Shown here piece after piece: positions 24,311 through 34,850 of a stretch of 64,000 bases of DNA. The position numbers were made by a program, and so were the translations under genes. The stretch spans positions 2,110,237-2,174,236 of the forward strand of contig QANY01013337.1 of NCBI GenBank assembly GCA_003255025.1, read 5' to 3'. This DNA is from Datisca glomerata (Eukaryota > Streptophyta > Magnoliopsida > Cucurbitales > Datiscaceae). Each line of letters begins with the position of its first letter. The first letter of the stretch is position 1. Below the pieces are notes generated by a model, which saw nothing but the letters and a program-made list of their open reading frames with translations, ran no database searches and was not told the origin of the DNA.

Positions 24311-24429
24311 TACCATTGCCATAAACTTGGCTTTACTCTTATAGTCACCTTTCACAGATATATTTGCTAAGTTAGAGGTAATGTGATGATTACCTCCACT
24401 CTATATACCAAGCATTGTCTTCAGAGTTA

Positions 24430-25499
24430 CTTATGGAGGTAGTGAAGGCACTTGGACATTTATGACTGTTGTCATGACCAGATGAGTAAGGGTGGGGTAT
24501 TTGTGAGGTGGGTTGAGGAGTTTTGGATCAAACCTGTTGTAGTAGGTTGAAGCAAAATGCCTAGGTCTTCTACAAATTTGGCACATATGCCTATTTTGAT
24601 TTCTCCCCCTCTCTCTCTCTTTCCCTTCCTCTGAAATTTCCACCATGACCTCTTTGACCATGTTGACTATTATAGGGTGAGTAAGGTGGCATTCTCTATT
24701 GAAAGTTTACCATGTGAGCAGGTGGGTTGCAGGATTCAATAGAGGTGTTGCTTAGCAATTGTTCTATCCTGATTTCATGACTTTGCAGCATGAATGTAGC
24801 CTGATGTACACATAATCACCTCTGGATGTCAAGTTCACTATAACTATATCATATTCCGATCCTAGACCTCACAATAGATCTCATTTTCAATAGATAATCA
24901 TTGATTGACAGAGCTCCCTTCTTTATGGTGTATAGTTGGAGGCTTAACTAAAGGGTTCTTGCTTTGGATTGGAGGTGAAAATTTGTTCTAAGGTTCTCCA
25001 CACATTAGAAGAACTTGTACAGTTCACTACATATCCAAACATTACTTCTGTGATATAAGCCAGAAGCCAACTTAACATGTGTTGGTAAGTTCTTCTCCAA
25101 TTGATGAATTCTAGGTTAATAATGAAAGGTGATTCAATGGAGTGACAAACGGGTTTGTGATAATCTCCTCAGGAATAGGTTTTGAGCCAAGCCAAAATGG
25201 TTATAAATCAAAGGCTTTAACTATTGACAATATCTAAGATTTTCATAATGCATAGTTATTTCTATCTAACCTGATTGAAATTGTCACCATGTTTGCAGGA
25301 ACCATGCTGGGTAGAACAAGTAGAGAATTATTGAGAAATGGAAGAGGATTGAGAAGAGAAGGAGTATGAGTTGCTTCATCTACTTTGGTTTGAGTTGCTA
25401 GTGCTTCAATCATGTTAACCTCTTGGTTTTCAGTGTCTCGGGTTGCTATGTTTTTTGAGTTAGAAACAGGGTCTATAGGAATACGTAGATTGGGTATCA
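24430..25499 (-). pseudogene. Copia gag remnant of element E
   Basis: The N-terminal part at 25499-25243 ends in ITIRLDRNNYAL-like residues (VTISIRLDRNNYAL), a common opening of plant copia gag. The zinc-knuckle part at 24661-24431 reads CQICRRPRHFASTYYNRF, in which the canonical CxxCxxxGHxxxxC spacing is damaged. The middle of gag is frameshifted. Confidence 0.7.
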
Positions 25500-25511
25500 G
25501 CTCTGATACCA
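25500..25511 (-). other. Primer-binding site of element E
   Basis: The minus strand reads TGGTATCAGAGC exactly, the site complementary to initiator methionine tRNA, three bases from the 5' LTR edge. Confidence 0.9.
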
Positions 25512-25514
25512 ACC

Positions 25515-25908
25515 TGAAGTATAGAGAAATTTTATAAAGAGGAATTCAATACATTAACTCTGACAAATATGATTACAAAAGAAAGATTAACCAACTAATA
25601 TATATATATACACGAATTAAATAAGGGGAGCAAAAGAAGATGCTATGCTAGCTGCCAAAGAATGAGAGAGTAAAAGTTGTTATGGAAATTTACCCATGTA
25701 CAAAGAAGAGATCAGGTGAATGGTGATGAAGGCTAATCTTAGGTCTTCCTGTGATTGGTTGAGAGAGCTACAATGAGCTTGTGCTTAGCTGAAAAACCAT
25801 TAGACACATAGACCATGCTTTGGCCAATGGAGTGCTGCCTTTTCATTTTTGATTTGGCATTGTGAGGGCAGTGCTTACCTGTCAAGTTAGTCTTGTTGGC
25901 AGCATCCA
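25515..25908 (-). repeat. 5' LTR of element E
   Basis: On the plus strand it runs from TGAAGTATAGAGAAATTTTA to GGCAGCATCCA. It is the partner of 20798-21193 and is adjacent to the primer site. Confidence 0.8.
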
Positions 25909-26149
25909 TGGTGGACCATTTCATCTTGGGTTTTGAGGAAAATATACCTTTTTTTGATTTTGTGTAACGATTTTTATACCTATGTTTGAAAATAAGGAAT
26001 TGTATACTTCTGGTCTATCAACTTCACATCATCACTTGTAATATCTCTCATTCATCATTTCTTTTTCTTTCTCAATGCACATGTCAAATCAATTTAATAA
26101 TATTTTATTCTTCTTTTACTTCCTTATTTTTTAAAGAATTTTTTTCACT
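25909..26149. other. Intergenic AT-rich DNA
   Basis: Nothing recognisable is seen between element E and the palindromic repeat array. Confidence 0.5.
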
Positions 26150-27405
26150 TGAAAGGTTCAAGTAGTTTTTTATAACTATTTGAATACTTCAAGTAATTAT
26201 TTATTTTTTGTAAGTCAACACTCATAAATCATGTGATAACTTGAACTCTTCAAATAGTTGTTTATATTTGAAGGGTTCAAATAGTTATTTTTTGTCAGTC
26301 AATTACTCATACACCAGGTGACTACTTGAAAGGTTCAAGTAGTGACTACTGAACTCTTCAAGTAGTTGTTTATAACTACTTGAATGGTTCAAGTAGTTAT
26401 TTTGTTTTTGTCAGTCAATTACCATACACCAGGTGACTACTTGAAGGGTTCAAGTAGGTTTTTATGACTACTTAATTCCTTTAAGTAGTTATTTATGATT
26501 ACTTGAAGGGTTAAAGTAGTAAAAACTTACTACTTGAATCCTTCAAGTAGTGATGAGTATACTGGACAATAAACTTGAGGAGGAAAAAAACCACTTGAAG
26601 GGTTCAAATAGTATAAAATTATTACTTGATGTAGCGGAAGTCTCAACAAAATCCTAACAATATAAAAAGTGTTGAATCACGCATAATTTCCAACAATCGA
26701 TTTTCCAAAACCTGTTGAATCCTATGAAAAAATCCAGAATTACGACAGAAATAACTTTCAGGCCTCCAAAAGTGCACAAAACAGTGTTTTCTGAACCCAA
26801 AACTAAGCTACGATGGGTAAACCCAATTGCAAATGAAGATCTCTGAATAAGTTTCGATTTGATATCTTATGGGCCACGTGGATCCACCCAAATTAAAAGG
26901 TATCCCCTCTGAAAGTTGATCTGCGCGTGTCACGATCCATTTATTCCATAAATTTTAAAGCTGCAGCATTCACATCACTATTTGAACCCTTTAAGTAGCG
27001 ACGAGCTTACTGGACAACAGAGAGAAAAAAGCTACTTGAAGGGTTCAAGTAGTAAAAAAATGACTACTTAAACCTTTCAAATAGTCACATACTCACTAAA
27101 AAATTGATTGTGGGAATCAAACTCACTACTTGAAGGGTTCAGGTAGTTGAATCTGACTACTTGAACCCTTCAAGTAATATTTTTTTATTTCCAGAATAAA
27201 ACTCACTACTTGAATGGTTCAAGTAGACAGATACAACTACTTGAATTCTTCAAATAATTTTTTTTTTACTTTCAAAATCAAACTCACTACTTGAAGTGTT
27301 CAAATAGTCAGATACAACTACTTGAACTCTTCAAGTAATATTTTTTTTACTTCTAAAATCAAAATTACTACTTTAAGGGCTCATTGAACCCTTCAAGTAA
27401 TCTTA
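26150..27405. repeat. Array of about 22 near-palindromic 23-bp repeats
   Basis: The unit is ACTACTTGAA, three or four central bases (GGG, CCC, AGG, TGG, CTC and so on), then TTCAAGTAGT, so each copy can fold on itself. I count about 22 copies. Starts are near 26155, 26174, 26236, 26266, 26320, 26345, 26375, 26435, 26466, 26498, 26530, 26591, 26978, 27031, 27063, 27126, 27156, 27206, 27236, 27286 and 27317, with a broken copy near 27368. Many mutations are compensated or symmetric (ATTTGAA with TTCAAAT). Higher-order copies exist: CAATTACTCATACACCAGGTG-like leaders at 26300 and 26417, and units of about 80 bp from 27115 to 27360 holding two palindromes each. A stretch at 26620-26975 without units splits the array. 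No gene is visible within it. Confidence 0.9.
26620..26975. other. Non-repeat segment inside the palindromic array
   Basis: The flanking repeat context resumes on the far side: TGATGAGTATACTGGACAA at 26551 resembles GCGACGAGCTTACTGGACAA at 26999. The segment is less AT-rich and contains GGGCCACGTGGATCCACCC near 26870. It shows no coding frame and no clear transposon ends. Confidence 0.45.
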
Positions 27406-28299
27406 ATCTTAAGCTTAAAAGAAATTGCTTATTCTATCTTTTAACCTAACTTAGGTTCTTTAAGTGTACTACATCTTCTTATCTAACTCTAGGTTGATGA
27501 TGATTACCAAATAGATTAATCCTGACCCTATGATTAATTATGAGAACTTGATTAACTTAATGTCATCTTTGGCTAATTAACTTAAGTGAGGTAACTTAAT
27601 GTTTTTTTTACCAATGAGGTAACTTAATGTTGATTAGCCATCTTGACTTAAGGATTACTAATCACTTTTATTTGTCTTAATGTGAAACTGAACCTAGACT
27701 TATGACTAATGGCTGACATTGTTTGCTTAACTTCAATCATTCATACTAAGTGATGACGGTGGTCAATTTAACAATATGTACAAAATCACGTTTTAGCTCT
27801 AAGTATACTTGAATCTAAGCATGCTTGATCATGTTTGAAAGACAATCACACTTTAGAGAAGCTTCGTAAAGGAAATGACGTGCCCAATCACGTGTCCAAC
27901 AAGTTGTTGTGCCTAGTTTGAATGTACGTATGCCCGTCCAGACAATTTAGCTATGTGCGAGCTACAAGTGAGTAGCGGCCTAGGCTTGTGTGCAAGCTCA
28001 CTCTTGAGCTTCCACTCTTTGGACCTAAACCCTCCTAAGGAGAATAAAATTGATGATATCTATATAAGTTTTTAATTTTAAATACATTTTTATCATATAT
28101 TTTGAAAAACATCTAAGTCTAATATTTTTCTTAAAAAATAATTAATATAGTAAATTAAATTAAATTGAATAGTTTACATATTTAGTTAGTTACTATTATA
28201 TTATATTATTTTTAATGTATATATTTAATTATTCATTTTTTCTCTTCCATATCCATTAATTATATCTTTCCCTCCTAAAATATCTCCATCCTCTATCTC
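27406..28299. other. Intergenic AT-rich DNA
   Basis: There is no gene. A near-direct repeat of AGGTAACTTAATGTT (27589 and 27617) is the only local structure noticed. Confidence 0.45.
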
Positions 28300-28640
28300 T
28301 CTCTTTTTCTCTCTCTATCTCCTTCAACGTCTCTCTCTCACCTTTTACATATATAACTCTCTCTCCCCCTTCCCTGTTTCACTCTCTCACTCATATTATA
28401 TATATAATAATTTTATATATGTATATATTATATATTAGTATATATACATATAATATGTAATACATACATATATACAATGTATATGTGTATACATGTTATA
28501 TATTATATACATATTTGCATCTATATACATAATATGAGTGAGAGAGAGAAACACCAAAGAGGGAAAGAGAGCTATACACACATATATATAATGAGTGAGA
28601 GAGAGACGTGGAAGGAGAGAGAGGTTTTAGAAAATTTTAA
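28300..28640. repeat. Imperfect inverted repeat made of CT/GA and TA microsatellites
   Basis: The left arm (about 28310-28410) reads CTCCTTCAACGTCTCTCTCT, then CTTCCCTGTTTCACTCTCTC and ACTCATATTATATA. The right arm (about 28515-28622) carries its complement: TAATATGAGTGAGAGAGAGA, AACACCAAAGAGGGAAAGAG and GAGACGTGGAAGGAGAGAGA. The centre (28415-28515) is a nearly pure TA-type repeat that is itself self-complementary. It may be a decayed foldback MITE or a microsatellite-seeded palindrome. Confidence 0.7.
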
Positions 28641-29708
28641 GAATTTATAGCATTTATGACTTATGGGTGTTTTCAATTTTTTTAGATTTGTTAAAGATAA
28701 TAAATGGGTATAATAGGAAGATAAATAATTTTGGTTAGTGGGTCCATTAGTTTGATTATTTTTTATGATTATGAAATTAATAGTTTAATTTTATATTAAG
28801 TTTTTAAATAGTTGCTAGATGCGTATAAAACCGTAAAGACAATTTTATTGATCCCCTAGGCTATTCTATTTGGAGCCAAAATTGTAAATTATCAATATAA
28901 TATATTAAGAAAGTGATATTCTTGGCCTATGTTGTAGGAAGGGGAACAACTGCCTCCTTTGATTTTATAAGTTTATTATATCATATGTACTACTTTACAC
29001 AAAATTCATAAAATTACCAAGTAATACACCATTTGGCCCCTTCAAATTTGAAATATTACTTTGTATGGTTCAGAAAAATATTAATTTTATAACTTTAACC
29101 CTCTTTAAATCTATCAAATAATCAAATTTATATACTATTTACTCATTTAAATTTGTAAAACTACCAAATAGTATTAGCCTTGAGAAATGAGTTTCAATTA
29201 AAAGTATTAAATGTAATATATAAAATAATAAATACCATTTTATTGCCTTATTACACGATAAATAACAAGGAGTTTGAAAATAAAATTCAACTTATACGTC
29301 ATAGAGACATTTTACCAAATCCCTCCTGATTTGGAATTGCAAAAGATGTTCTGAAATTACACTATATTTTACCCTTCTCCTATTCTTATTTCCAATAAAT
29401 TGTATATGTAAAAAAGTATTTGTTATTCCTCTCTTTTTAGCTTGAATTTCAATGGTTGGAGTAAAAATTTGATGCATCAGTTACATAGTTTTTCTACCTT
29501 TAACATAAAGTCACTAATGACTAGGGAATTGTGTTACAATTATTGAAACTGAAAATAGTAAGGTTGATGTACTTTACCCTAATTTCTTGTAGTTAGATAA
29601 TTTGAAATTATATGAATAGAGATTGCAATCTCATTTAAAAGAACAAACCGAAATACAATAAATTGTACATAACAAGACCATGAAAATCATATAACATCCT
29701 TCATTAAA
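28641..29708. other. Intergenic DNA downstream of the LysM kinase gene
   Basis: AT-rich, with no gene recognised. The stretch next to 29708 should hold the kinase gene's 3' untranslated region; no canonical AATAAA was seen on the minus strand near the stop codon. Confidence 0.5.
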
Positions 29709-31529
29709 TCAGCGAGCTGTAAGTGGATTGACATTATGACTGACATCTTCTGCTGCTTCTTCTAATGAAGAAACCCAAGATTTTTCTTGGACAAAAGGAG
29801 AAGTTTGAGCAAGAACAGACAAGTTAAACACAATTTCAGCAATACTTGGCCTTGCCAAAGGCAAATCATATGTGCATGCCTTAGCCAAACCAGCCAAGCT
29901 TAAAGCTCCATCAATTGGATACAAACCCCCCAAATTTGGATCCATCCATTCCCTCAACCTTTCCTCTTTCTCCTCCTCACAGTCCAACACTTCCCTCACT
30001 TCCTTCCACAACATCACCACTTCCCCATTCTCCTTTGTTTCCATTGATTTCTTCCCTGACAGTATCTCCAAGAGAACAATCCCGAACCCGAAAACATCCA
30101 CTTTAGGCGAGACGGAATTGGTAGCCGGTCGAGCCATCGAGAAATTTGCGATTTTCGCTTTGAGTCCCAAACCCACAAGTATGTTATCTGTTCTGATGTC
30201 TCTATGGACAATGTTGGGTTGGATATGTTCATGCAAATATTGCAACCCATTTGCCACATCTAATGCAATGTGAAGCCTTTGAGTCCATGAGAGGAATGGT
30301 AGTGAATTTGAATATAACCATTTGTCAAGTGATCCATTCTCTGCATATTCATAGACCAAGAAACAATCCACATCGATATTGTTTAGTGAAAATCCCATTA
30401 ATTTCACTAAATTCACATGGTTTACTCTTTGTAATATCATAATCTCCTCCCTCACATCCTCCTTTGTCTTCTTCACTGCCAAGATTTGCCCATTGAGCAT
30501 TCCTTTGTACACTGACCCTCCAATTCTACAGCTCTCATTGAAATTCATTGTTGATTCCAATATCACTTTTTTCTCATACATAACTGGCTTCCCTAAATAG
30601 CCTGAAACTCCAGGAAGTATCTTAGGCTTATAACAATCACTTTTTTCATAATCCAAATCTTTCATTTTAATCATTAATTCAGCTGTTTCCAAAGATGACT
30701 TCTTTTTCCGGTACCAACGACGCGTGTAGACAGCTCCGGTCACTATAACGAAAATCAAGAGGGAACCACCCAAGCTTTTGAGGATGATTAATGTCATCAA
30801 GCGTTTAGATTTTCTGTTTTCTGAGGTGGGGTAGGGTTGTGAGAGCATTGGTAGCTTTGAGACAGGGATTGAGATAGGGAGATATGTTGCATTGCTCATG
30901 TTTGGATAGTAGCTATTTTCAGATATGATATCATCAGAAGATGCACTAAACATGGAAGCCACATGCATGACATCATCCATGGGCTGCCAGACATAAGATA
31001 TCAAGTGCTTAATTCCATTTTCTAAATTCTTTTTCGAAGGACACTTACAGAGCAACGGGAACGTCACGTTGTCACCGACGTGCAATAGTGTCGGCTTGAG
31101 AGACGGGTTCGCGTCTTGCACGGCATGCCAATTGGTGAGGTTTTCAAATGAATTGGTTGACAGCAAAAAGTAGTTCTCACCTAATTGCTTGATCTGATAT
31201 GTGATATTGACAAGGTAATGTGTTCCATCGCAACCACACTTTATAGGTATGAGTAAGAGTTGGTGAGGAAACAAAGGCCTATCTTCGGATTTTAAGTTGC
31301 TCGCGTTCGCGATTTCTGAACGATTAATTCCAAATAAACGAGATATGCTCTCCAGATTCAGAAACTCGGGAGACTGCGCAAAATAAGAGACATATGTTGG
31401 ACATGACGGAGGCAAATCCGAGTCGGACGAGCATGAATAGTTGTTTGCGTTCGTGTCTGGTGATGATTGAGCTATAATATGAGTAGTGAAGAAGAATAAG
31501 AAGATCAAATAGAAGAAACGGATTTTCAT
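29709..31529 (-). CDS. LysM-domain receptor-like pseudokinase (LYK4/LYK5 type)
   Basis: An intact single-exon gene of 606 codons, probably a cell-surface partner in recognising chitin-like oligosaccharides, by family knowledge. The start is the ATG at 31529. The open frame reaches further to a TTG at 31553, but the ATG directly opens a signal peptide (MKIRFFYLIFLFFFTTHIIA). The extracellular part (about 21-240) holds the LysM region with CxC motifs CGC (98-100) and CKC (161-163) and several NxS/T sites. A membrane segment follows at about 246-268. The kinase-like domain (about 330-575) keeps a glycine loop (IGGSVYKG), the AVKK lysine (about 353) and HRD with N (HRDIRTDN, 442-449). DFG is replaced by NFS (462-464), and only about 11 residues separate it from SPKVDVFGFG, so the activation segment with APE is absent. 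Catalysis is therefore unlikely. As I remember, other plant LYK4/LYK5-like proteins share this shortened form. Such proteins usually signal with an active LysM kinase of the CERK1 type; that is inference here. Confidence 0.93.
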   Translation of the reverse strand: MKIRFFYLIFLFFFTTHIIAQSSPDTNANNYSCSSDSDLPPSCPTYVSYFAQSPEFLNLESISRLFGINRSEIANASNLKSEDRPLFPHQLLLIPIKCGCDGTHYLVNITYQIKQLGENYFLLSTNSFENLTNWHAVQDANPSLKPTLLHVGDNVTFPLLCKCPSKKNLENGIKHLISYVWQPMDDVMHVASMFSASSDDIISENSYYPNMSNATYLPISIPVSKLPMLSQPYPTSENRKSKRLMTLIILKSLGGSLLIFVIVTGAVYTRRWYRKKKSSLETAELMIKMKDLDYEKSDCYKPKILPGVSGYLGKPVMYEKKVILESTMNFNESCRIGGSVYKGMLNGQILAVKKTKEDVREEIMILQRVNHVNLVKLMGFSLNNIDVDCFLVYEYAENGSLDKWLYSNSLPFLSWTQRLHIALDVANGLQYLHEHIQPNIVHRDIRTDNILVGLGLKAKIANFSMARPATNSVSPKVDVFGFGIVLLEILSGKKSMETKENGEVVMLWKEVREVLDCEEEKEERLREWMDPNLGGLYPIDGALSLAGLAKACTYDLPLARPSIAEIVFNLSVLAQTSPFVQEKSWVSSLEEAAEDVSHNVNPLTAR

Positions 31530-32173
31530 GGTTATTACCTGTGATTTGAACAATGGCCGAGTTGAGAAGTTGAAGTATTTATGTGAAGCTCAATATGAGG
31601 AAGTTGCTAATGGTTAATGGAAAAGCTAAAATACATTGTTGATATGGAGCTATCACTCAAATTAATTTATATTTTTTAAATTTAATTAATTATGTGGGAA
31701 TATTTGGCTCTAGCTTTTATTGAATGATTCTTATAGTAATAATCATTGATGTTTGATAGAATAATGTGAACATGACATTTGTTTGCATCACATTGTGGAA
31801 TTATTCAAAGAAAAACGATAAAAATAAATCTATAATAATCGAAATTTGGACGGCAAGTTGTGTCTCATATCACCATTTATAGAAACTGAAATTAGTTAAG
31901 CAATGTTATGCTACTAATTAAATGTATGCTCATTCAATAAGCCAAAAGCTACGGGTTCATATCAAACAGGGGTTTGGGGCCATAGGTTAAAAGAAAAGAA
32001 CTCTGTTAATCAAAGCTCTGTCCTTGGCGAGTGATTTTCAAGAATGACCGTTTTATGGTGAGAAAATGAAACTCATTACATTAATAATGTTGTTTATCTA
32101 AGATTTTTCCCATTAACACATGGGTGACTCTCACGTGAATGTTAACAATTATGAAAAGTCAATATATTATGCA
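31530..32173. other. Upstream region of the LysM kinase gene
   Basis: About 650 bp separate the kinase start from the left LTR of element A. On the minus strand CATAAATACTT (about 31573-31583) is a possible TATA element some 45 bp before the ATG. This is weak because it leaves a very short leader. No other gene is present. Element A points away from the kinase gene, so the two are head to head. Confidence 0.4.
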
Positions 32174-32178
32174 TTTAC
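32174..32178 (+). other. Left target-site copy of element A (TTTAC)
   Basis: TTTAC lies immediately before the LTR start TGTTAGAC. The matching copy, as the reverse complement GTAAA, is at 50404-50408 immediately outside the displaced end of the 3' LTR. Confidence 0.75.
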
Positions 32179-34347
32179 TGTTAGACATAGTGCACTCAAA
32201 GTATGTGTTTTGATAATTTTAATATGAAATTACAATTTCTTATAATTGTTCTTTTAAATTATTGTTGACTAATATATATATATATATATGTTTATATTCA
32301 TTAATGTGACTATGATTTGTATAAATACAAGAGTATTAAGATCATAAATAATGAATAAAATAATCTGCAACATATTAAAGTATAAAGTTTTTAATGAATA
32401 GTTGCTAGTACGATTCACTAAACATTATGAATGCATGTGATCTAAATCCGGATCACTGATATGGATAGACATCTTAATGAATGTACTTTATATAATTAGA
32501 TTATATAGGACATGACCGATGTAGATTAATTTCTTTATTAACTTACCGTTTATTATAAAGATTTAATACACGTCAAAACTGATGATCATATGTAGATTAG
32601 TATGAATCCTGAGTAGTCATGAACTCTTATACATGCCTACTGGATTTTTTTTATTCACTCATTAATGTTTGTTTGTAAAACAGACTAGTGACTTTTATTT
32701 TGAAGATTCAGTGATAAGGTTGGCTGGGAACATGATCTTACAAGATTTGAAATTCAAGCTTTCCTAATGAATCGTACATTAGTTTACTTAAGTGTTAATT
32801 TTGAAACTGAATGGTTATTGAGCTCAAATTTATAATATGATTATAAGTTGCCCCGTTCACTAGTGAATTAATGGTATTTAAGGATCAATAGATAATTAGA
32901 AAGGGTACAATTATAATGTTGACCAGCTCTAATTTACGAACCGATAATTGGAGGATAGAACTACATGAAGTGATTATATCAATGGACTATACGAGAGTAC
33001 TTTGTAAATATATTCTGTAATTACTAAGAGTGCAATTTCATATTTATAGTGGAGTAATAATGAAATTAATGAATAAGATTATTTAATTAAAGAGTTTAAT
33101 TAATAAAGTTTATTGGAGCTTAAAATTATGGATCCATGATCCCTGAGTCACCTCTATACTACACAGTCTAGGGTGTGAATATTTTAGGACAAGAGAAAAT
33201 AAATAGTTTGCAATTAAATTTCTGGGATAAGTGTATAATTGTGAGATAATTATGTGATATTAATTAATTAAGAATTAATTAATAATATTGTTTATTGTAT
33301 TTTTCAAAAATTAAAAATAAATAATAATATTGATTAATTAAACGTTGATCGATTACTGAGACATAATATTTGATTTATAAAATTAAATAATATTAAATTA
33401 TTATGAAAAACTAATTTGATTTGGTTTATCTAATATGTTAATTAGTACATAAGATAACTGATTGAGAGATCAGATAAGTTAATTTTAAATTAACTCATAT
33501 CTAGATATTTATCTAATTAATATAAATAACAAATCATAGGATAATTACCACGTGGCATATTAGACTGTCACATGTCAGTCTCTAATTTTCGAATCAGAGA
33601 TTGACAAGATTTATTGTAGTGGCATGTGGCACTACACTAACACGTGACACACTATAGTGCCACATGACACTATAGTGGTGCTGTGAATCAACAGTGTCAT
33701 GAGGTACTATTGATCAACATGACACACTGTAGTGCCATGTGGCATTGTAGTGTTGCACCGATTGCAGTGGATCCTATTGCAATGGTAAACTAAATAAATA
33801 ATTTATTATTTACATCCAAAATGGAAGGGGCCTTTAACCTAGAAGATAAGTATTGATAATGTTATATTGGCCTTTGAACAATCGAATCGATTAATTGTTA
33901 ACCGAATCTCTGTGAGTTCTATTATTCACTCTCAAAGTTCTGTCTCAAATAGTCATTTTTCAAAATCTCTAGATCTCATGTGTTGAGTATATCTAAAGAT
34001 AAAAAAACGTCTTTGATTTATTCTACGTGCCCACACACGTCATAATGCGTTTGAGGATCCGCTTGGAAGATCATGGTGTGGATCTCGTATTGCTCGTGGG
34101 ATTATAAGTTCATTGTTTGAAATGATGCTTGATAGGCTACAAGTGGTATAATTTATATACTTATATGTTTTAAATTTAATGTATAAATATATAATGGATC
34201 CGATGAGAACAAATATTTTTCATTAAAAAAATTTTATTTTTTGGAAATAGTGGTGTTACAATTGTTTTTATTTTCAATCGATAAAGTTTTTAATTTATTT
34301 TTTTAAAACCAACACGCCTCGGTTGCCCGTCGCCGTCGATTCCAACA
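32179..34347 (+). repeat. 5' LTR of element A (about 2.17 kb)
   Basis: It runs from TGTTAGACATAGTGCACTCA to GTCGATTCCAACA and is followed at once by the primer site. It shares its landmarks with the Z LTR and the solo LTR. The GTAGTGCCACATG palindrome cluster is at 33600-33785. It lacks about 45 bp (AGAGAGCAATCACAAGCTAT and following) that the 3' LTR has near 41573. Confidence 0.9.
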
Positions 34348-34349
34348 AT

Positions 34350-34361
34350 TGGTATCAGAGC
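34350..34361 (+). other. Primer-binding site of element A
   Basis: TGGTATCAGAGC lies two bases after the 5' LTR end. It is the exact complement type for initiator methionine tRNA and fixes the LTR boundary. Confidence 0.95.
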
Positions 34362-34635
34362 GGTCTTTATATATGTATATATTAAATATTGTGCGGGTGT
34401 TCTTGTATTATTTATTATATATTTCGATATGTATGAATGATTAGATTTTATTTAATGATGAATCTTTAATTGTATGGTGACTTTTGGGTTTATGCTTTAT
34501 TCTTTATTTTTCTTAGATCTTGTGCAAACCATTTTGGAGCATAGGATTTTTAAAAACTCCGTAAGTGAGAAAAAGAAGAATGCGCAAGATGAACGAGAAT
34601 AAGAAAAGAGAAATAAGAATTCATTTAAGAAATTT

Positions 34636-34850
34636 TGGTGCCGGCACCGACAATGATTGTCGGCACAAGTGCTGCTGGCTTTCTAGCTGCAGAATTGCCG
34701 CCAGCTGCTCATCCAACGCCGATGGTGCAATTCTACTGCTGGAAAGCCAGCATCGCCTGTGAGGTACAACGGTGGTTGCACCGTCGACGTTGGATGGGCA
34801 GCCGACGGCGGTGATTGGAGTGTCGCACTACCACCGCCGGCAAAAATCGT
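34636..34850 (+). repeat. GC-rich hairpin cluster in the leader of element A
   Basis: In an otherwise AT-rich leader this patch holds nested inverted repeats. TGCTGGCTTTCTAGC to AGAATTGC (34673-34698) faces GCAATTCTACTGC to AAGCCAGCA (34727-34752) as a 26-bp stem with four mismatches. CATCCAACGCCGATGGTGCAA (about 34710-34730) faces TTGCACCGTCGACGTTGGATG (about 34776-34797). A small palindrome, CCGACAATGATTGTCGG, is at 34646-34662. It lies between the primer site and gag, where retroelements often keep RNA packaging or dimerisation signals; that role is only inferred. Confidence 0.6.

Larger units (their letters stand above)
20798..25908 (-). mobile_element. Ty1/copia retrotransposon E (minus strand)
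   Basis: Two LTRs of about 395 bp (20798-21193 and 25515-25908) flank, on the minus strand, a primer site, gag, integrase, RT and RNase H remnants in copia order. The LTRs share long matching stretches, for example ATGCTAGCTGCCAAAGAATG and GAATGGTGATGAAGG. Flanks TCACT and TGGTG do not match, so no target duplication is visible. The open frames are broken in many places. Confidence 0.85.

Noticed and set aside
26150..27405. CRISPR-like appearance of the palindromic repeat array
   Set aside because: Repeats are partly palindromic with spacers between them, but spacer lengths vary widely, units diverge, and the surrounding genes are plant nuclear genes. No cas genes are present.
29872..30600. 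Plus-strand open frames across the LysM kinase gene
   Set aside because: They are antisense shadows of the intact minus-strand gene and have no family resemblance.
31530..31553. Start of the LysM kinase at the upstream TTG (31553)
   Set aside because: The extra eight codons begin with TTG. The ATG at 31529 opens directly into a signal peptide and suits plant initiation.
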